Of a stretch of DNA of 64,000 nucleotides, positions 16,941 to 26,518 are shown piece after piece. Position 1 is the first letter of the stretch; each line of letters begins with the position of its first letter. The DNA is from Phaeocystidibacter sp965659415 (GTDB lineage: Bacteria; Bacteroidota; Bacteroidia; Flavobacteriales; Schleiferiaceae), in NCBI GenBank assembly GCA_965659415.1, contig CBFHVA010000013.1, positions 1 to 64,000 of the forward strand, written 5' to 3'. The position numbers and the translations under genes were made by a program. A model generated the notes under the pieces. That model ran no database searches. It was not told where the DNA came from and saw only the letters and a list, made by a program, of their open reading frames with translations.

Positions 16941-17516
16941 ATGTACCATCATCTCAGAGGTCGCCTCATTGAGAAGAATCCCACTTTTGTTGTAATCGAA
17001 TGTGGAGGCGTTGGCTATTATGTCAATATCTCACTCAGCACCTATTCTCAAATAGGAGAAGACGAGGCCGTAATGCTCTATACCCACCTTACAGTGCGTG
17101 AAGATGCCATGACACTTTATGGTTTTTCTCACGAAGGCGAACGTGAAATATTTAGACAATTAATCAGTGTTTCTGGGGTTGGAGCCAATACGGCAAGGAT
17201 GATCTTAAGCTCGCTACAGCCACAAGAAGTTGAATTGGCCATACGTTCAGAAAATATTGCCTTGTTAAAAGGCGTTAAGGGCATCGGAGCTAAAACGGCC
17301 CAAAGAATTATAGTAGATCTTAAAGACAAGGTTGGAATGACGGCCGAAGCAGGAACGGCGGTCGCTCCTTCCTCGTCTAAGGACGAAGCAGTAGCTGCAT
17401 TGGAAGTTCTCGGATTCTCGAGGAAATCAGTAGAAAAGGTGATTGCTACACATTTGAATTTGGAGCCGGACGCATCGGTTGAAAGCATGATTAAAAACGC
17501 CCTTCAGAAACTTTAG
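16941..17516 (+). CDS. ruvA: Holliday junction branch migration complex subunit RuvA
   Basis: DNA-binding subunit that tetramerises on Holliday junctions and loads RuvB. The length of 191 residues is normal. Visible parts are the N-terminal OB-fold (GRLIEKNPTFVVIECGGVGY), two helix-hairpin-helix motifs (ISVSGVGANTARMIL and LKGVKGIGAKTAQRI), a variable linker rich in Ala/Ser, and the C-terminal RuvB-binding domain (DEAVAALEVLGFS). sprA begins 2 bp after the stop, so the two are almost certainly co-transcribed. Confidence 0.96.
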   Translation: MYHHLRGRLIEKNPTFVVIECGGVGYYVNISLSTYSQIGEDEAVMLYTHLTVREDAMTLYGFSHEGEREIFRQLISVSGVGANTARMILSSLQPQEVELAIRSENIALLKGVKGIGAKTAQRIIVDLKDKVGMTAEAGTAVAPSSSKDEAVAALEVLGFSRKSVEKVIATHLNLEPDASVESMIKNALQKL

Positions 17517-17518
17517 GA

Positions 17519-20500
17519 TTGAGATTTCCCCTCGCTAAATCAAGTTTACTGGCACTCTTTGTTCTGCCTATCTTGCTGTCGTTCTCCTTCGACGGAAGGG
17601 TGGGCTATGGCAATTATCAATTGCGAGCACATACTATACAGGATACGGGTGATCCAGATACCTTGATATATCCATTGCCAGATAACGGCGGTTCAGGACT
17701 GTATCTCAACGATCCCTCTAATGTGCGCGAAGAAGTGAGTTTTGATCCGGTCACGGGTTACTACACCATCCAACGATACATCGGTAATGTGCCTTACGGT
17801 CCTCCTCTTATACTCAACATGGAGCAGTATCGGGATCGGGTATTTAATGATATCGATAATGGTTATTTCGACAACCGTGTTCAACAGAATACAAGAGCCA
17901 TTTCAACGGGTACGGGTGGTGGCGGCTCGGGTGACCGAGAGTCTGACGGGCTCATTCCCGATATCAATATCCGCAGCGAAGCATTCGCTGACATATTCGG
18001 TGGCAACACCATCGAAATTCGTCCACAAGGAACCGCGGAAATTCGATTAGGTGCGCGGTATCAGAAAATTGAGAACCCAATTATTCCTGTGCGAAATCAG
18101 CGGACTTTCGCTTTTGATTTCGATCAGCGGATTCAGATGAACATCACAGGTAAAATTGGTGAGCGACTACAACTAAGTACCAATTATGACACCGAGGCTA
18201 CCTTTGCTTTCGAGAATAAGATGAAACTTGAGTTTCAAGGTCAAGAAGATGACATCATCAAGAACCTTGAAATGGGTAATGTATCGCTTCCTGTTAACAG
18301 TACCCTCATTACAGGAGCTCAATCGTTATTTGGGGTCAAAGGTCAGTTCCAGTTCGGAAACACTACCATCACTTCAGTTTTCTCTGAGCAACGATCTCAA
18401 TCGCAATCATTGAGCATACAAGGGGGTGCTACTCAGCAGGAGTTCCAAATCTGGGGTGATCAGTATGAGGCAAACCGGCACTATTTCCTCAGTCAGTATT
18501 TCCGTGATAATTACGAGCAGTGGTTAGCTACCATGCCAGTAGTGAGCTCACCTATTCAAATCACGAAAGTGGAAGTTTGGGTAACCAACCGTCGATCGGT
18601 AACGCAAGATGTACGAAACATCGTAGCGTTTATGGACTTGGGCGAGAATCAACAAGGAGCCTACCGAGATGGCACTCGACCACTGCCTGGCCCACCCATC
18701 TTCCCGGGATCTTCAACTTCGGAATTTCCAAATAACGGCTCAAACCAACTCAACCCTACCGAGTTGGCGGCCCAATATCCAGGGGTGCGGGATATCGGAG
18801 ATGTAAACGCTGTTTTGAACGGTGCCGGATTCATTGAGTCCACGGAATATGTGGAACTTACCAATGCACGTAAACTACAACCATCGCAGTATAAAGTTGA
18901 TCCACAGCTGGGTACCATTTCCTTGAATGAATCTTTGAATCAAGATGAGGTGCTAGCTGTAGCCTTCCAGTATACAGCTTTCGGTCAGACCTATCAGGTG
19001 GGTGAATTTTCCACAGATGGGGTCAATCCACCAAGTACACTCATTGTTAAAATGCTCAAGAGCACCATTCTGGATGTCAAAACGCCGGTTTGGGACTTGA
19101 TGATGAAGAACGTCTATTCGCTCGGCGCATTCCAGGTGAGTAGAGAGGATTTTCGCTTGCAGATTCTCTATATGAACGATGAAACCGGAGTGCCAATTCC
19201 ATTCCTACCCAATTCGAATCTCGAGGATACACTTCTTCTCAATGTCATGCGACTCGATCAGTTGAACTTCAACAATGATCCCGTTCCCGACGGTCTATTT
19301 GACTTCGTAGAAGGTAGAACCATCAATCCGCAAAACGGACGCATTTACTTCCCCGTGCTCGAACCTTTTGGTCAAACGCTCTCTGATAATATCAATACGC
19401 AAGATGCCCGCGATCAATACGTCTTTCAGGAGTTGTACGATTCAACTCGATTTAGAGCACAGGATCAAACCGAGAAGAACAAGTTCCTCTTAAAAGGTCA
19501 ATACAAGTCTTCATCGGGTTCAGTAATTCAATTGAATGCGTTCAACATACCACAAGGTTCGGTAACGGTATCCGCTGGGGGTGCCCAACTCGTGGAGAAT
19601 CAAGATTACACGGTTGATTACAACCTGGGCCAGGTGCGCATCATCAACGAGGCCATCCTGAATTCAGGAGTCCCAATCAACGTTTCTTTCGAGAATAACA
19701 GTCTCTTCAATTTCCAAACGAAGACCTTCGCGGGAGCGACCTTTGACCATCGCATTAGCGATAATTTCAACGTGGGCGGTGCCCTTCTCCACCTGAGAGA
19801 ACGTCCTTTGACTCAAAAGGTAAACCTAGGTGACGAGCCAATCGCCAATACCATTTGGGGGCTGAATACCCAGTACAACACGGAAGTACCATTCTTAACT
19901 CGAATGGTTGACGCCATCCCGTTCATCGATACCAAGGAAAAATCGAATATCAACTTCCAAGGGGAATTTGCTCATATGATTCCTGGCTCGCCAAGCGGTA
20001 TTAAGATTGGTGATGATGGTGCGACTACCTATATCGATGACTTTGAGAGCAGTCAAACAAATATTGATATTCGTGGCGCGCAAAGCTGGTTGCTGGCAAG
20101 TACCCCAGCCAATCAGCCTAACCTGTTCCCTGAAGGCGACTTAACGCAAGATGTGACCTACAACTACAACCGTGCGAAGTTGGCTTGGTACATCATCGAC
20201 CCAATATTTTATGCGGACAACTCGCAAACACCACCTAATATCCGCTCAGATAAAACGATTATTTCAGACCATCGTCAGCGTCAGGTAGATATCCTTGAAG
20301 TATTCCCGAATACGTCACTTCAGCAAGGAACCACAGTTCGAAACATCGCCATGTTTGACTTGGCCTTCTATCCAACGGAGCGCGGGCCGTATAACTATGA
20401 CGTTGAGCCTACAGCCTTCTCGGCCGGTATGAACCAGAATGGAGAGCTCAACGACCCAGAATCTAGATGGGGTGGTATTACTCGTCCGCTTCAGGTGAAC

Positions 20501-23500
20501 AACTTCGAGGAACAGAATATTGAGTTTATCCAGTTCTGGATTATGGATCCATATTTGGAGGATGTGGATCAAAACAACCCTGGTGGTGACTTGTATTTCA
20601 ACCTAGGTTCCGTTTCTGAGGACGTTCTTAAAGACGGTCGTCAGAGTTTTGAGAATGGCATTCCTATCGATGGTTCTACAACAGCCTTGGACTCTACTGT
20701 ATGGGGTTACACTTCTGAAAATCAGCCAATTGTTGATGCGTTTGACAATGATCCAGCTGCTCGAGATATTCAAGATGTGGGATTGGATGGATTAAATACC
20801 TCCGACGAGCGAGATTGGAGCTATGAAGGAGCACCTACGTATTTGCAGCGACTACAAAACGAGTTCGGGGCCACGGCTCCTGCATTCACACAAGGTGAAA
20901 GCGATCCTTCTGGAGACGATTTCGTATACTATCGAGGTGAAAACTTGGACGATGCTGGGGCTGACGTACTTGAACGTTATAAGGAGTTTAACGGTACGGA
21001 AGGTAACTCAACCACGAATCAAGTGGGTGGTTTCCCTGCATTCGCAACAAATCTGCCGGATAAGGAGGATGTGAACCGTGACTTGACCTTGAGCAAAACG
21101 GAAACCTACTTCCAATACCGTGTTTCACTTCGCCCGGAGGATTTGCAGAATGTAGGTGAGAACTACATTACCGATATCTACGAAACCAACGTTGAGACTC
21201 CTGACGGATCGAATAAAAGCGTTCGTTGGATCCAATTCAAGATTCCAATCTTCGAGCCGGACCAAAGAATTGGTCAGATAAATGACTTCAGATCTATCCG
21301 CTTTATGCGAATGTTCATGAAGGGCTTCCGTCAAACAACGGTAGTTCGTTTTGCTCGTCTCGATCTCGTGCGAGGAGAATGGAGAAGATATCGCTTCGAC
21401 CTCAGCTTGCTAAACGAAACGGTTCCTATTGATGGTGATCAAACGACCGTGTTCAATGTGAACGCGGTGAACCTCGAGGAAAACGGCGCGAGAGTTCCAA
21501 TTCCTTACGTTCTTCCTCCAGGAATTGACCGTCAGATTCTATTCGGAAATACTTCTACCGTTCAGCAAAATGAGCAAAGTTTATCACTTTATGTATGTGG
21601 GCTTGAAGACGGTGACGCCCGTGCGGTTTTCCGCAACTTGAACCTCGATATGCGCATGTATGGGAACCTTAAGATGTTCACTCATGCCGAAGCAGGAGGA
21701 GCTGGAGAGATTCTTAGAGATGGTGATGTTCGCCTATTTGTTCGTCTGGGTTCTGATTACAACAACAACTTCTACGAATACGAGATTCCTCTTCAAGTAA
21801 CCGACTTTAACGAGACAGATCCAGCAGCTATTTGGCCTGAAGCGAATAATGTTGACCTTGACTTAAATCTCTTAAAGGACGTGAAGCTCGAGCGTGATCG
21901 AATGATGCAGGGCAATCCAAATTTTGATCGTCAAACGCTTTATTCTGTAAACCGAGGTAAGGGCCAAATTAGCGTATTGGGTAGTCCGAACCTGGGGAAT
22001 GTGCGCACTATTCTCATTGGTGTACGAAATCCAAAGAGGACGTTGAACTCCAATGATGATGGCCTGGACAAGTGTGCGGAAGTTTGGGTGAATGAACTTC
22101 GTATGACCGAGTTCGACAATCGCGGAGGATGGGCTGCCAATGCCCGAATGACGGCGAAGTTGGCCGACTTTGCGAACGTATCCATGACCGGAACATACAG
22201 CAGTGTAGGTTACGGTAGCTTAGATCAAGGGCCGCAGGATCGAAATCAGTTTGAGGCCTTGAGCTACAACTTCCAGACGAACATGGAGTTGGGTAAATTC
22301 TTCAATGATGATATTGGATTGCGCATTCCGGTGTTTTTCAATTTGAGTGAAGAATGGAAGAATCCAATGTTCAATCCATTGGATCCAGATATCGAGTTTC
22401 CAAATGCTCTTGAGAATCTTGAAACCAATGCCCAACGCGATAGTCTTCGCTTTGCCTCACAAGATTATACCCTTCGTCGGGATGTGAACTTTACCAATGT
22501 TCGCAAAGAAAGAACCGGGGGCGGGTCAAGGCGACCGCAATTCTATGACGTTGAGAATTTCGCATTGAGCTATAGCTTCTCAGAAGTATACCGAAGAAAC
22601 ATCAATACCGAGCTGGACCGTCGTGTGGATCACCGCGGTACCTTTAACTACACGTATCAAACCAGTGCCAATCCATATAAGCCTTTTGAGGACGCCATTA
22701 ACTCCGAGTATTTAGCGCTGGTTAGAGATTTCAACTTCCAATGGTATCCTCAGCGATTTAGCTTCAGAGCTGATTTATTGCGAAGCTATCAGCAGCTTCA
22801 AATGAGAAATGTTGATAACCCTGATCCGAAGTTTGCTCTTCCAGAGAACTGGAATAAGAACTTCACCATGGACCGTAATTACAACGTTGGATGGGATTTA
22901 ACGGAGCGATTAAAGATGGACTTCAACGCCATTCAGCGCGTTCGATTCGATGAAATTGCAGGACCGATTTACAACCCTAAGGCACAAGAATATCTTCGAC
23001 AGAATTTGCAGGAGTTGGGTAGGCCCACTACTTATCACCAGCAAATAAACCTGACTTGGCAAGTGCCGATTGATAAGATCCCGTATCTCGAATTTATCAA
23101 TGCGAGTATTCGTTATAGCGGAGATTACGACTGGACTGCCATTTCCTTGCGCGCTCAAGAGGATACGGCGCTCAACTTTGGAAATACGATTCAAAACTCA
23201 GCTAACTGGCAGGGGAATTTGAATTTGAACATGTCAACCCTCTACAACAAGTTTGGCTTTATCCGACGGCTTTCACAGCCAGCTGGTGGTCGTAGAGGTG
23301 GTCGTCAGGGGCCTGTTCGCAGGCAGCTTCCAGGCTCAAACCGAGGTGGAGAATCAGACGATGAAGAGGAGGAGGAAGACGATTCAGAAGGGTTCGGTAA
23401 AAGTTTGGCTCGTTTTGGTGTGGGACTCCTAACCTCGGTTAAGAACGTTACGGGTAACTATACCTTGAATCAAGGAACACTCCTGCCTGGTTATTTGCCA

Positions 23501-24874
23501 GAACCTGTTTTCTTTGGCATGAGCGATGTGAACGGCTGGGCGCCTGGGGTTCCTTTTGCCTTTGGTATTCAGTCACCGGTGGCGCAAACTCTTGCCGATC
23601 TCGAGCTTCAGAATACACCGGGTCTGAACAACGATAGTTACCTCACTCAGAAAAGAGGCCAACCCAATCGATATACCGAAACAGAGAATACCAATTTGCA
23701 GATTCGCGGTACCATTGAACCAATTCCCGACCTGCGAATTGACTTAAACTTCTCTCGACAGACGGGCTATAACTACAGCTCGGTATTCCGTTTTGTGGGG
23801 GATAATCCGGATGATCAATTATTGCGCGATGCCTATGGTACGGGTTTCCAATTCTTGAACCCTATGGGCATCAATACATATAATATATCATGGCTTGCTT
23901 GGGGAAGTGCATGGGAGTCTGCAGGCTCAAGAGAGTCGGCAGTCTACGATCAATTTCTTTCAAACCGATTTGATATTTCGAAGCGATTAGCAGAAGATTA
24001 TGCCGCTAGCGGTCAAGATCCCGGCTATGTGCCAGAAGAGCGGCCGGATAGTGGTTATGTGGGTTATTCGGTTTATTCGCAACAAGCAATGATTCCAGCA
24101 TTTATTTCTGCATATGGCGGAGATCCTTCCGATCAAATCGGCCTAACATTGAACGACCTGCCGTCCATTCCGATGCCGAACTGGCGAATCAACTACACCG
24201 GATTGATGCGCATTCCTTGGATTAAGGAAAAGTTTACGAGTTTGACGATGTCATCCTCCTACACCTCAACGTTGGCCATTTCTAATTACCAAACCAACTT
24301 GCTCAGGCAACAAGCGGTGTTGGAAGATCCCACCATAAATCCAACTGATCCGAATGGTGATTTCATGCCAGAGAACCAGGTAAGTCAGGTTTCGATGACG
24401 GAGAGTTTCCGTCCGCTTGTAGGTTTCAATATGCGGATGAAGAACAATACGACTTTCAAGATTGATTACAACCGAGATCGAAATGTGGCACTCAGTTTGG
24501 CAAACCAACAGATTACGGATACCAAGGGCAATGAGCTGACCATCGGAGCGGGTTATATTATCAAGGATATCAAGTTTAACTTTATCCGCATGGGGGCTAA
24601 CCGCACAGCTGTGCAAAGCAACCTCGAGCTTCGTGTCGATTTGTCGATTCGTGACAACATAACGGTAATTCGAAGAATTGCTCAAGGCGATGATCAGGTG
24701 ACGGCTGGACAGCGCTTGACCACCATCAAGTTTACAGCTGATTATAAACTGTCTCGTCGCATAACGGCGCAATTCTACTACGATCAGAATATCGCTACTT
24801 TCAAGACTTCTAGTGCTTTCCCTACGAACCGTGTCCAGACGGGTATTGCGGTTCGTTTGAGTTTAGCCAATTAA
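17519..24874 (+). CDS. sprA: T9SS outer-membrane translocon SprA (Sov)
   Basis: Giant outer-membrane protein of 2451 residues that forms the protein-conducting pore of the type IX secretion system; the F. johnsoniae structure shows a 36-strand barrel. The only plausible start is TTG 17519, 2 bp after ruvA, followed by a signal peptide (LLALFVLPILLSFSF). The chain is rich in beta strands with SprA-type sequence such as GTAEIRLGARYQKIENP and repeated IQFWIMDP/RWIQFKIPIF segments. Around residues 1922-1960 there is a low-complexity linker, first Arg/Gly-rich and then nearly all Asp/Glu. It is essential for export of CTD proteins such as the cargo genes at 14-16.8 kb and for gliding adhesins. Confidence 0.96.
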   Translation: MRFPLAKSSLLALFVLPILLSFSFDGRVGYGNYQLRAHTIQDTGDPDTLIYPLPDNGGSGLYLNDPSNVREEVSFDPVTGYYTIQRYIGNVPYGPPLILNMEQYRDRVFNDIDNGYFDNRVQQNTRAISTGTGGGGSGDRESDGLIPDINIRSEAFADIFGGNTIEIRPQGTAEIRLGARYQKIENPIIPVRNQRTFAFDFDQRIQMNITGKIGERLQLSTNYDTEATFAFENKMKLEFQGQEDDIIKNLEMGNVSLPVNSTLITGAQSLFGVKGQFQFGNTTITSVFSEQRSQSQSLSIQGGATQQEFQIWGDQYEANRHYFLSQYFRDNYEQWLATMPVVSSPIQITKVEVWVTNRRSVTQDVRNIVAFMDLGENQQGAYRDGTRPLPGPPIFPGSSTSEFPNNGSNQLNPTELAAQYPGVRDIGDVNAVLNGAGFIESTEYVELTNARKLQPSQYKVDPQLGTISLNESLNQDEVLAVAFQYTAFGQTYQVGEFSTDGVNPPSTLIVKMLKSTILDVKTPVWDLMMKNVYSLGAFQVSREDFRLQILYMNDETGVPIPFLPNSNLEDTLLLNVMRLDQLNFNNDPVPDGLFDFVEGRTINPQNGRIYFPVLEPFGQTLSDNINTQDARDQYVFQELYDSTRFRAQDQTEKNKFLLKGQYKSSSGSVIQLNAFNIPQGSVTVSAGGAQLVENQDYTVDYNLGQVRIINEAILNSGVPINVSFENNSLFNFQTKTFAGATFDHRISDNFNVGGALLHLRERPLTQKVNLGDEPIANTIWGLNTQYNTEVPFLTRMVDAIPFIDTKEKSNINFQGEFAHMIPGSPSGIKIGDDGATTYIDDFESSQTNIDIRGAQSWLLASTPANQPNLFPEGDLTQDVTYNYNRAKLAWYIIDPIFYADNSQTPPNIRSDKTIISDHRQRQVDILEVFPNTSLQQGTTVRNIAMFDLAFYPTERGPYNYDVEPTAFSAGMNQNGELNDPESRWGGITRPLQVNNFEEQNIEFIQFWIMDPYLEDVDQNNPGGDLYFNLGSVSEDVLKDGRQSFENGIPIDGSTTALDSTVWGYTSENQPIVDAFDNDPAARDIQDVGLDGLNTSDERDWSYEGAPTYLQRLQNEFGATAPAFTQGESDPSGDDFVYYRGENLDDAGADVLERYKEFNGTEGNSTTNQVGGFPAFATNLPDKEDVNRDLTLSKTETYFQYRVSLRPEDLQNVGENYITDIYETNVETPDGSNKSVRWIQFKIPIFEPDQRIGQINDFRSIRFMRMFMKGFRQTTVVRFARLDLVRGEWRRYRFDLSLLNETVPIDGDQTTVFNVNAVNLEENGARVPIPYVLPPGIDRQILFGNTSTVQQNEQSLSLYVCGLEDGDARAVFRNLNLDMRMYGNLKMFTHAEAGGAGEILRDGDVRLFVRLGSDYNNNFYEYEIPLQVTDFNETDPAAIWPEANNVDLDLNLLKDVKLERDRMMQGNPNFDRQTLYSVNRGKGQISVLGSPNLGNVRTILIGVRNPKRTLNSNDDGLDKCAEVWVNELRMTEFDNRGGWAANARMTAKLADFANVSMTGTYSSVGYGSLDQGPQDRNQFEALSYNFQTNMELGKFFNDDIGLRIPVFFNLSEEWKNPMFNPLDPDIEFPNALENLETNAQRDSLRFASQDYTLRRDVNFTNVRKERTGGGSRRPQFYDVENFALSYSFSEVYRRNINTELDRRVDHRGTFNYTYQTSANPYKPFEDAINSEYLALVRDFNFQWYPQRFSFRADLLRSYQQLQMRNVDNPDPKFALPENWNKNFTMDRNYNVGWDLTERLKMDFNAIQRVRFDEIAGPIYNPKAQEYLRQNLQELGRPTTYHQQINLTWQVPIDKIPYLEFINASIRYSGDYDWTAISLRAQEDTALNFGNTIQNSANWQGNLNLNMSTLYNKFGFIRRLSQPAGGRRGGRQGPVRRQLPGSNRGGESDDEEEEEDDSEGFGKSLARFGVGLLTSVKNVTGNYTLNQGTLLPGYLPEPVFFGMSDVNGWAPGVPFAFGIQSPVAQTLADLELQNTPGLNNDSYLTQKRGQPNRYTETENTNLQIRGTIEPIPDLRIDLNFSRQTGYNYSSVFRFVGDNPDDQLLRDAYGTGFQFLNPMGINTYNISWLAWGSAWESAGSRESAVYDQFLSNRFDISKRLAEDYAASGQDPGYVPEERPDSGYVGYSVYSQQAMIPAFISAYGGDPSDQIGLTLNDLPSIPMPNWRINYTGLMRIPWIKEKFTSLTMSSSYTSTLAISNYQTNLLRQQAVLEDPTINPTDPNGDFMPENQVSQVSMTESFRPLVGFNMRMKNNTTFKIDYNRDRNVALSLANQQITDTKGNELTIGAGYIIKDIKFNFIRMGANRTAVQSNLELRVDLSIRDNITVIRRIAQGDDQVTAGQRLTTIKFTADYKLSRRITAQFYYDQNIATFKTSSAFPTNRVQTGIAVRLSLAN

Positions 24875-24878
24875 TTAC

Positions 24879-24910
24879 TTGGAAACCACGAGTGGAAACT
24901 TTTACATTTG
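24879..24910 (+). promoter_or_regulatory. Promoter of gcvH (TTG-N21-TACATTTG)
   Basis: The -33 element TTG is at 24879-24881 and the -7 element TACATTTG at 24903-24910, a 21-bp spacer. Both match the Bacteroidota consensus. The predicted start site is about 12 bp before the ATG at 24927. It overlaps the very end of the sprA region, so gcvH has its own transcription start. Confidence 0.7.
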
Positions 24911-24926
24911 TTGAAAATTCTAATCC

Positions 24927-25307
24927 ATGAATATTCCTGCTGAACTTAAGTATTCGAAAGACCACGAGTGGGTCAAGATTGAAGGTGATATCGCTGTAGT
25001 TGGTATTACTGATTTTGCACAAGGCGAATTAGGTGATATCGTATTCGTAGATATTGATCAAGAAGGCGAGACCTTAGATGCCGAGGAAGTTTTCGGATCT
25101 GTTGAAGCGGTAAAAACGGTTTCTGATTTATTTATGCCAATCTCTGGTGAGGTACTGGAAGTGAATGAGCTTCTTGCTGATGAGCCAGAAAAGGTGAATG
25201 AAGACGTTTACGGCGATGGCTGGATGATAAAAATTAAAATGTCGGACCCTTCTGAAGTGGACGGACTCATGTCGGCAGACGATTATAAAGAGCACGTTGG
25301 AGCTTAA
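24927..25307 (+). CDS. gcvH: Glycine cleavage system H protein
   Basis: Lipoyl carrier protein that shuttles the aminomethyl group between the P, T and L proteins of glycine cleavage. The length of 126 residues is normal. The lipoylated lysine is Lys63 in GSVEAVKTVSD, in the standard hairpin, and the N-terminal KYSKDHEWVK is typical. It has its own promoter, and an intrinsic terminator lies 21 bp after its stop, inside the vanZ coding sequence. The gcvP and gcvT genes are not in this window. Confidence 0.97.
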   Translation: MNIPAELKYSKDHEWVKIEGDIAVVGITDFAQGELGDIVFVDIDQEGETLDAEEVFGSVEAVKTVSDLFMPISGEVLEVNELLADEPEKVNEDVYGDGWMIKIKMSDPSEVDGLMSADDYKEHVGA

Positions 25308-25695
25308 GAGATCTCCATGGATAGCTTACACCCCGGTTAGTAGCTGGGGTGTTTTTGTTTTGGTGATGAGCTTATTGCCCTCTTCCAATCTGCCCGATAC
25401 ACTGGTTGAAATGGAAGACTTCATTATTCATGGGACCATCTACTTAATCATGACTTGGCTCTTTCTGTGGGGGCATTTATTCTTGAGACGAAATCTCCGT
25501 TCTCGGGAATTTGTTACTGTTCCGTTATTTGCTTTTTGCTTTGGCGTGTTAGTAGAGTTTGCTCAATCTCTTCTGACGGATTATAGAAACTTCGAAAATT
25601 CAGATATCCTGGCTAATGGGATTGGAGCATTGGTTGGAGCCCTCGCATTTCGGGTTATTTTCTATCCTATCTATTCAAAACGTAAAGGTGCCTAG
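25297..25695 (+). CDS. VanZ-like membrane protein
   Basis: Small integral membrane protein of 132 residues with four predicted helices and the VanZ family pattern (MSLLPSSNLPD after helix 1; DILANGIGALVGA near the end). The start is TTG 25297, overlapping gcvH by 11 bp. A later ATG (25367) would remove most of helix 1, so the TTG is preferred. VanZ confers low-level teicoplanin resistance in enterococci, but most homologues have no known role. The coding sequence contains a strong terminator hairpin at 25328-25356, so full-length mRNA probably arises by read-through from gcvH or from an unseen promoter. Confidence 0.85.
   Translation: MELKRSPWIAYTPVSSWGVFVLVMSLLPSSNLPDTLVEMEDFIIHGTIYLIMTWLFLWGHLFLRRNLRSREFVTVPLFAFCFGVLVEFAQSLLTDYRNFENSDILANGIGALVGALAFRVIFYPIYSKRKGA
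25328..25356 (+). terminator. Intrinsic terminator of gcvH inside the vanZ reading frame
   Basis: ACACCCC (25328-25334) pairs with GGGGTGT (25346-25352), with an 11-nt loop and five T running to 25356. It starts 21 bp after the gcvH stop, where a gcvH terminator should be, yet lies within codons of vanZ. Confidence 0.75.
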
Positions 25696-25748
25696 TTGCC
25701 TGGTCTGATTCTTGTGTTCATTGCGGTTGTAACTAATACCCCTTAGTG

Positions 25749-26468
25749 ATGAGAAAAGAATCTAAAATGAGCCTTGAAAGATATCGAGTGGTATTCTTTC
25801 TGAGCGGATTGGTGTTGGCATCTTTTGCAGCCTTAACTACCCTGCAGTGGGAATTTGTGAATGAAACGGTTCAAATCGACGATGAACCCGAAGGAGAGGT
25901 GATTGATGTTGGTGTGGTTCTTCCTCGCACTTTTCCCGATATTCCTGACCCACCGAAATCGCAAGAAAAAGTGGTTGATGAGATTTTGAAGCCCAACTTC
26001 TTTGAACCAAAAATCGTTGTTCCTAATACGACAGATTTGTCGATCAGTTCTGAATTTGAAGACCCTGGTTTTGTTCCCATCTTGGAAGTGCGCTCTGAAG
26101 GTGATCCCCATATTCCTGTAGATCGATTTAATGTGGATCGATTGCCGATTTTCAATGGCTGTGAGCAATACAATGGTTCGGAAAGAGAGAGGTGTATGAA
26201 CCAGGAGCTTACCTCTAGAATTCAGGCTGGTTTGCGGTTCACGGATCAAGATAAGTACTTGATGAATGGAACTCGCGTTTTTGTTGAATTCGTGGTAGGT
26301 GTGGACGGAGAAGTAAAAGAAGTAACTGTGCATAGATGCCCTACGGCTAACATGGAAAGACAGTTAAAAGAAATTGTAGGCAACCTACCGGCTTTTATGC
26401 CGGGATTGAAGGATGGAAAGGAGCAAGCTGTAAAACTTACCCTTCCCGTTCGTTTGAATACGCTTTAG
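25749..26468 (+). CDS. Divergent TonB-like periplasmic protein
   Basis: Single-pass inner-membrane protein of about 240 residues, starting at ATG 25749 (a GTG lies one codon earlier). A membrane anchor (VVFFLSGLVLASFAALTTL, about residues 16-34) is followed by a Pro/Asp-rich linker (FPDIPDPPKSQEK) and a C-terminal domain resembling TonB (TRVFVEFVVGVDGEVKEV ... LPAFMPGLKDGKEQAVKLTLPV). It has the FNGCE ... RERCMNQ Cys pair, matching FPGCE ... RFICFQT in the next gene, so the two are likely paralogues. The C-terminal domain is more diverged than its neighbour's. Energy transfer to an outer-membrane receptor is inferred. Confidence 0.78.
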   Translation: MRKESKMSLERYRVVFFLSGLVLASFAALTTLQWEFVNETVQIDDEPEGEVIDVGVVLPRTFPDIPDPPKSQEKVVDEILKPNFFEPKIVVPNTTDLSISSEFEDPGFVPILEVRSEGDPHIPVDRFNVDRLPIFNGCEQYNGSERERCMNQELTSRIQAGLRFTDQDKYLMNGTRVFVEFVVGVDGEVKEVTVHRCPTANMERQLKEIVGNLPAFMPGLKDGKEQAVKLTLPVRLNTL

Positions 26469-26518
26469 TGCGGTATTATTTGAAGAATCTTATATCTTAG
26501 CATCAGAAATTTTTTCGC

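Noticed and set aside
24266..24772. 168-codon minus-strand frame inside sprA
   Set aside because: Antisense to the conserved C-terminal part of SprA, with no family features; a compositional shadow.
25833..26333. 166-codon minus-strand frame opposite the TonB-like gene
   Set aside because: The translation shows no signal, domain or plausible start context; the plus-strand TonB-like protein explains the region.
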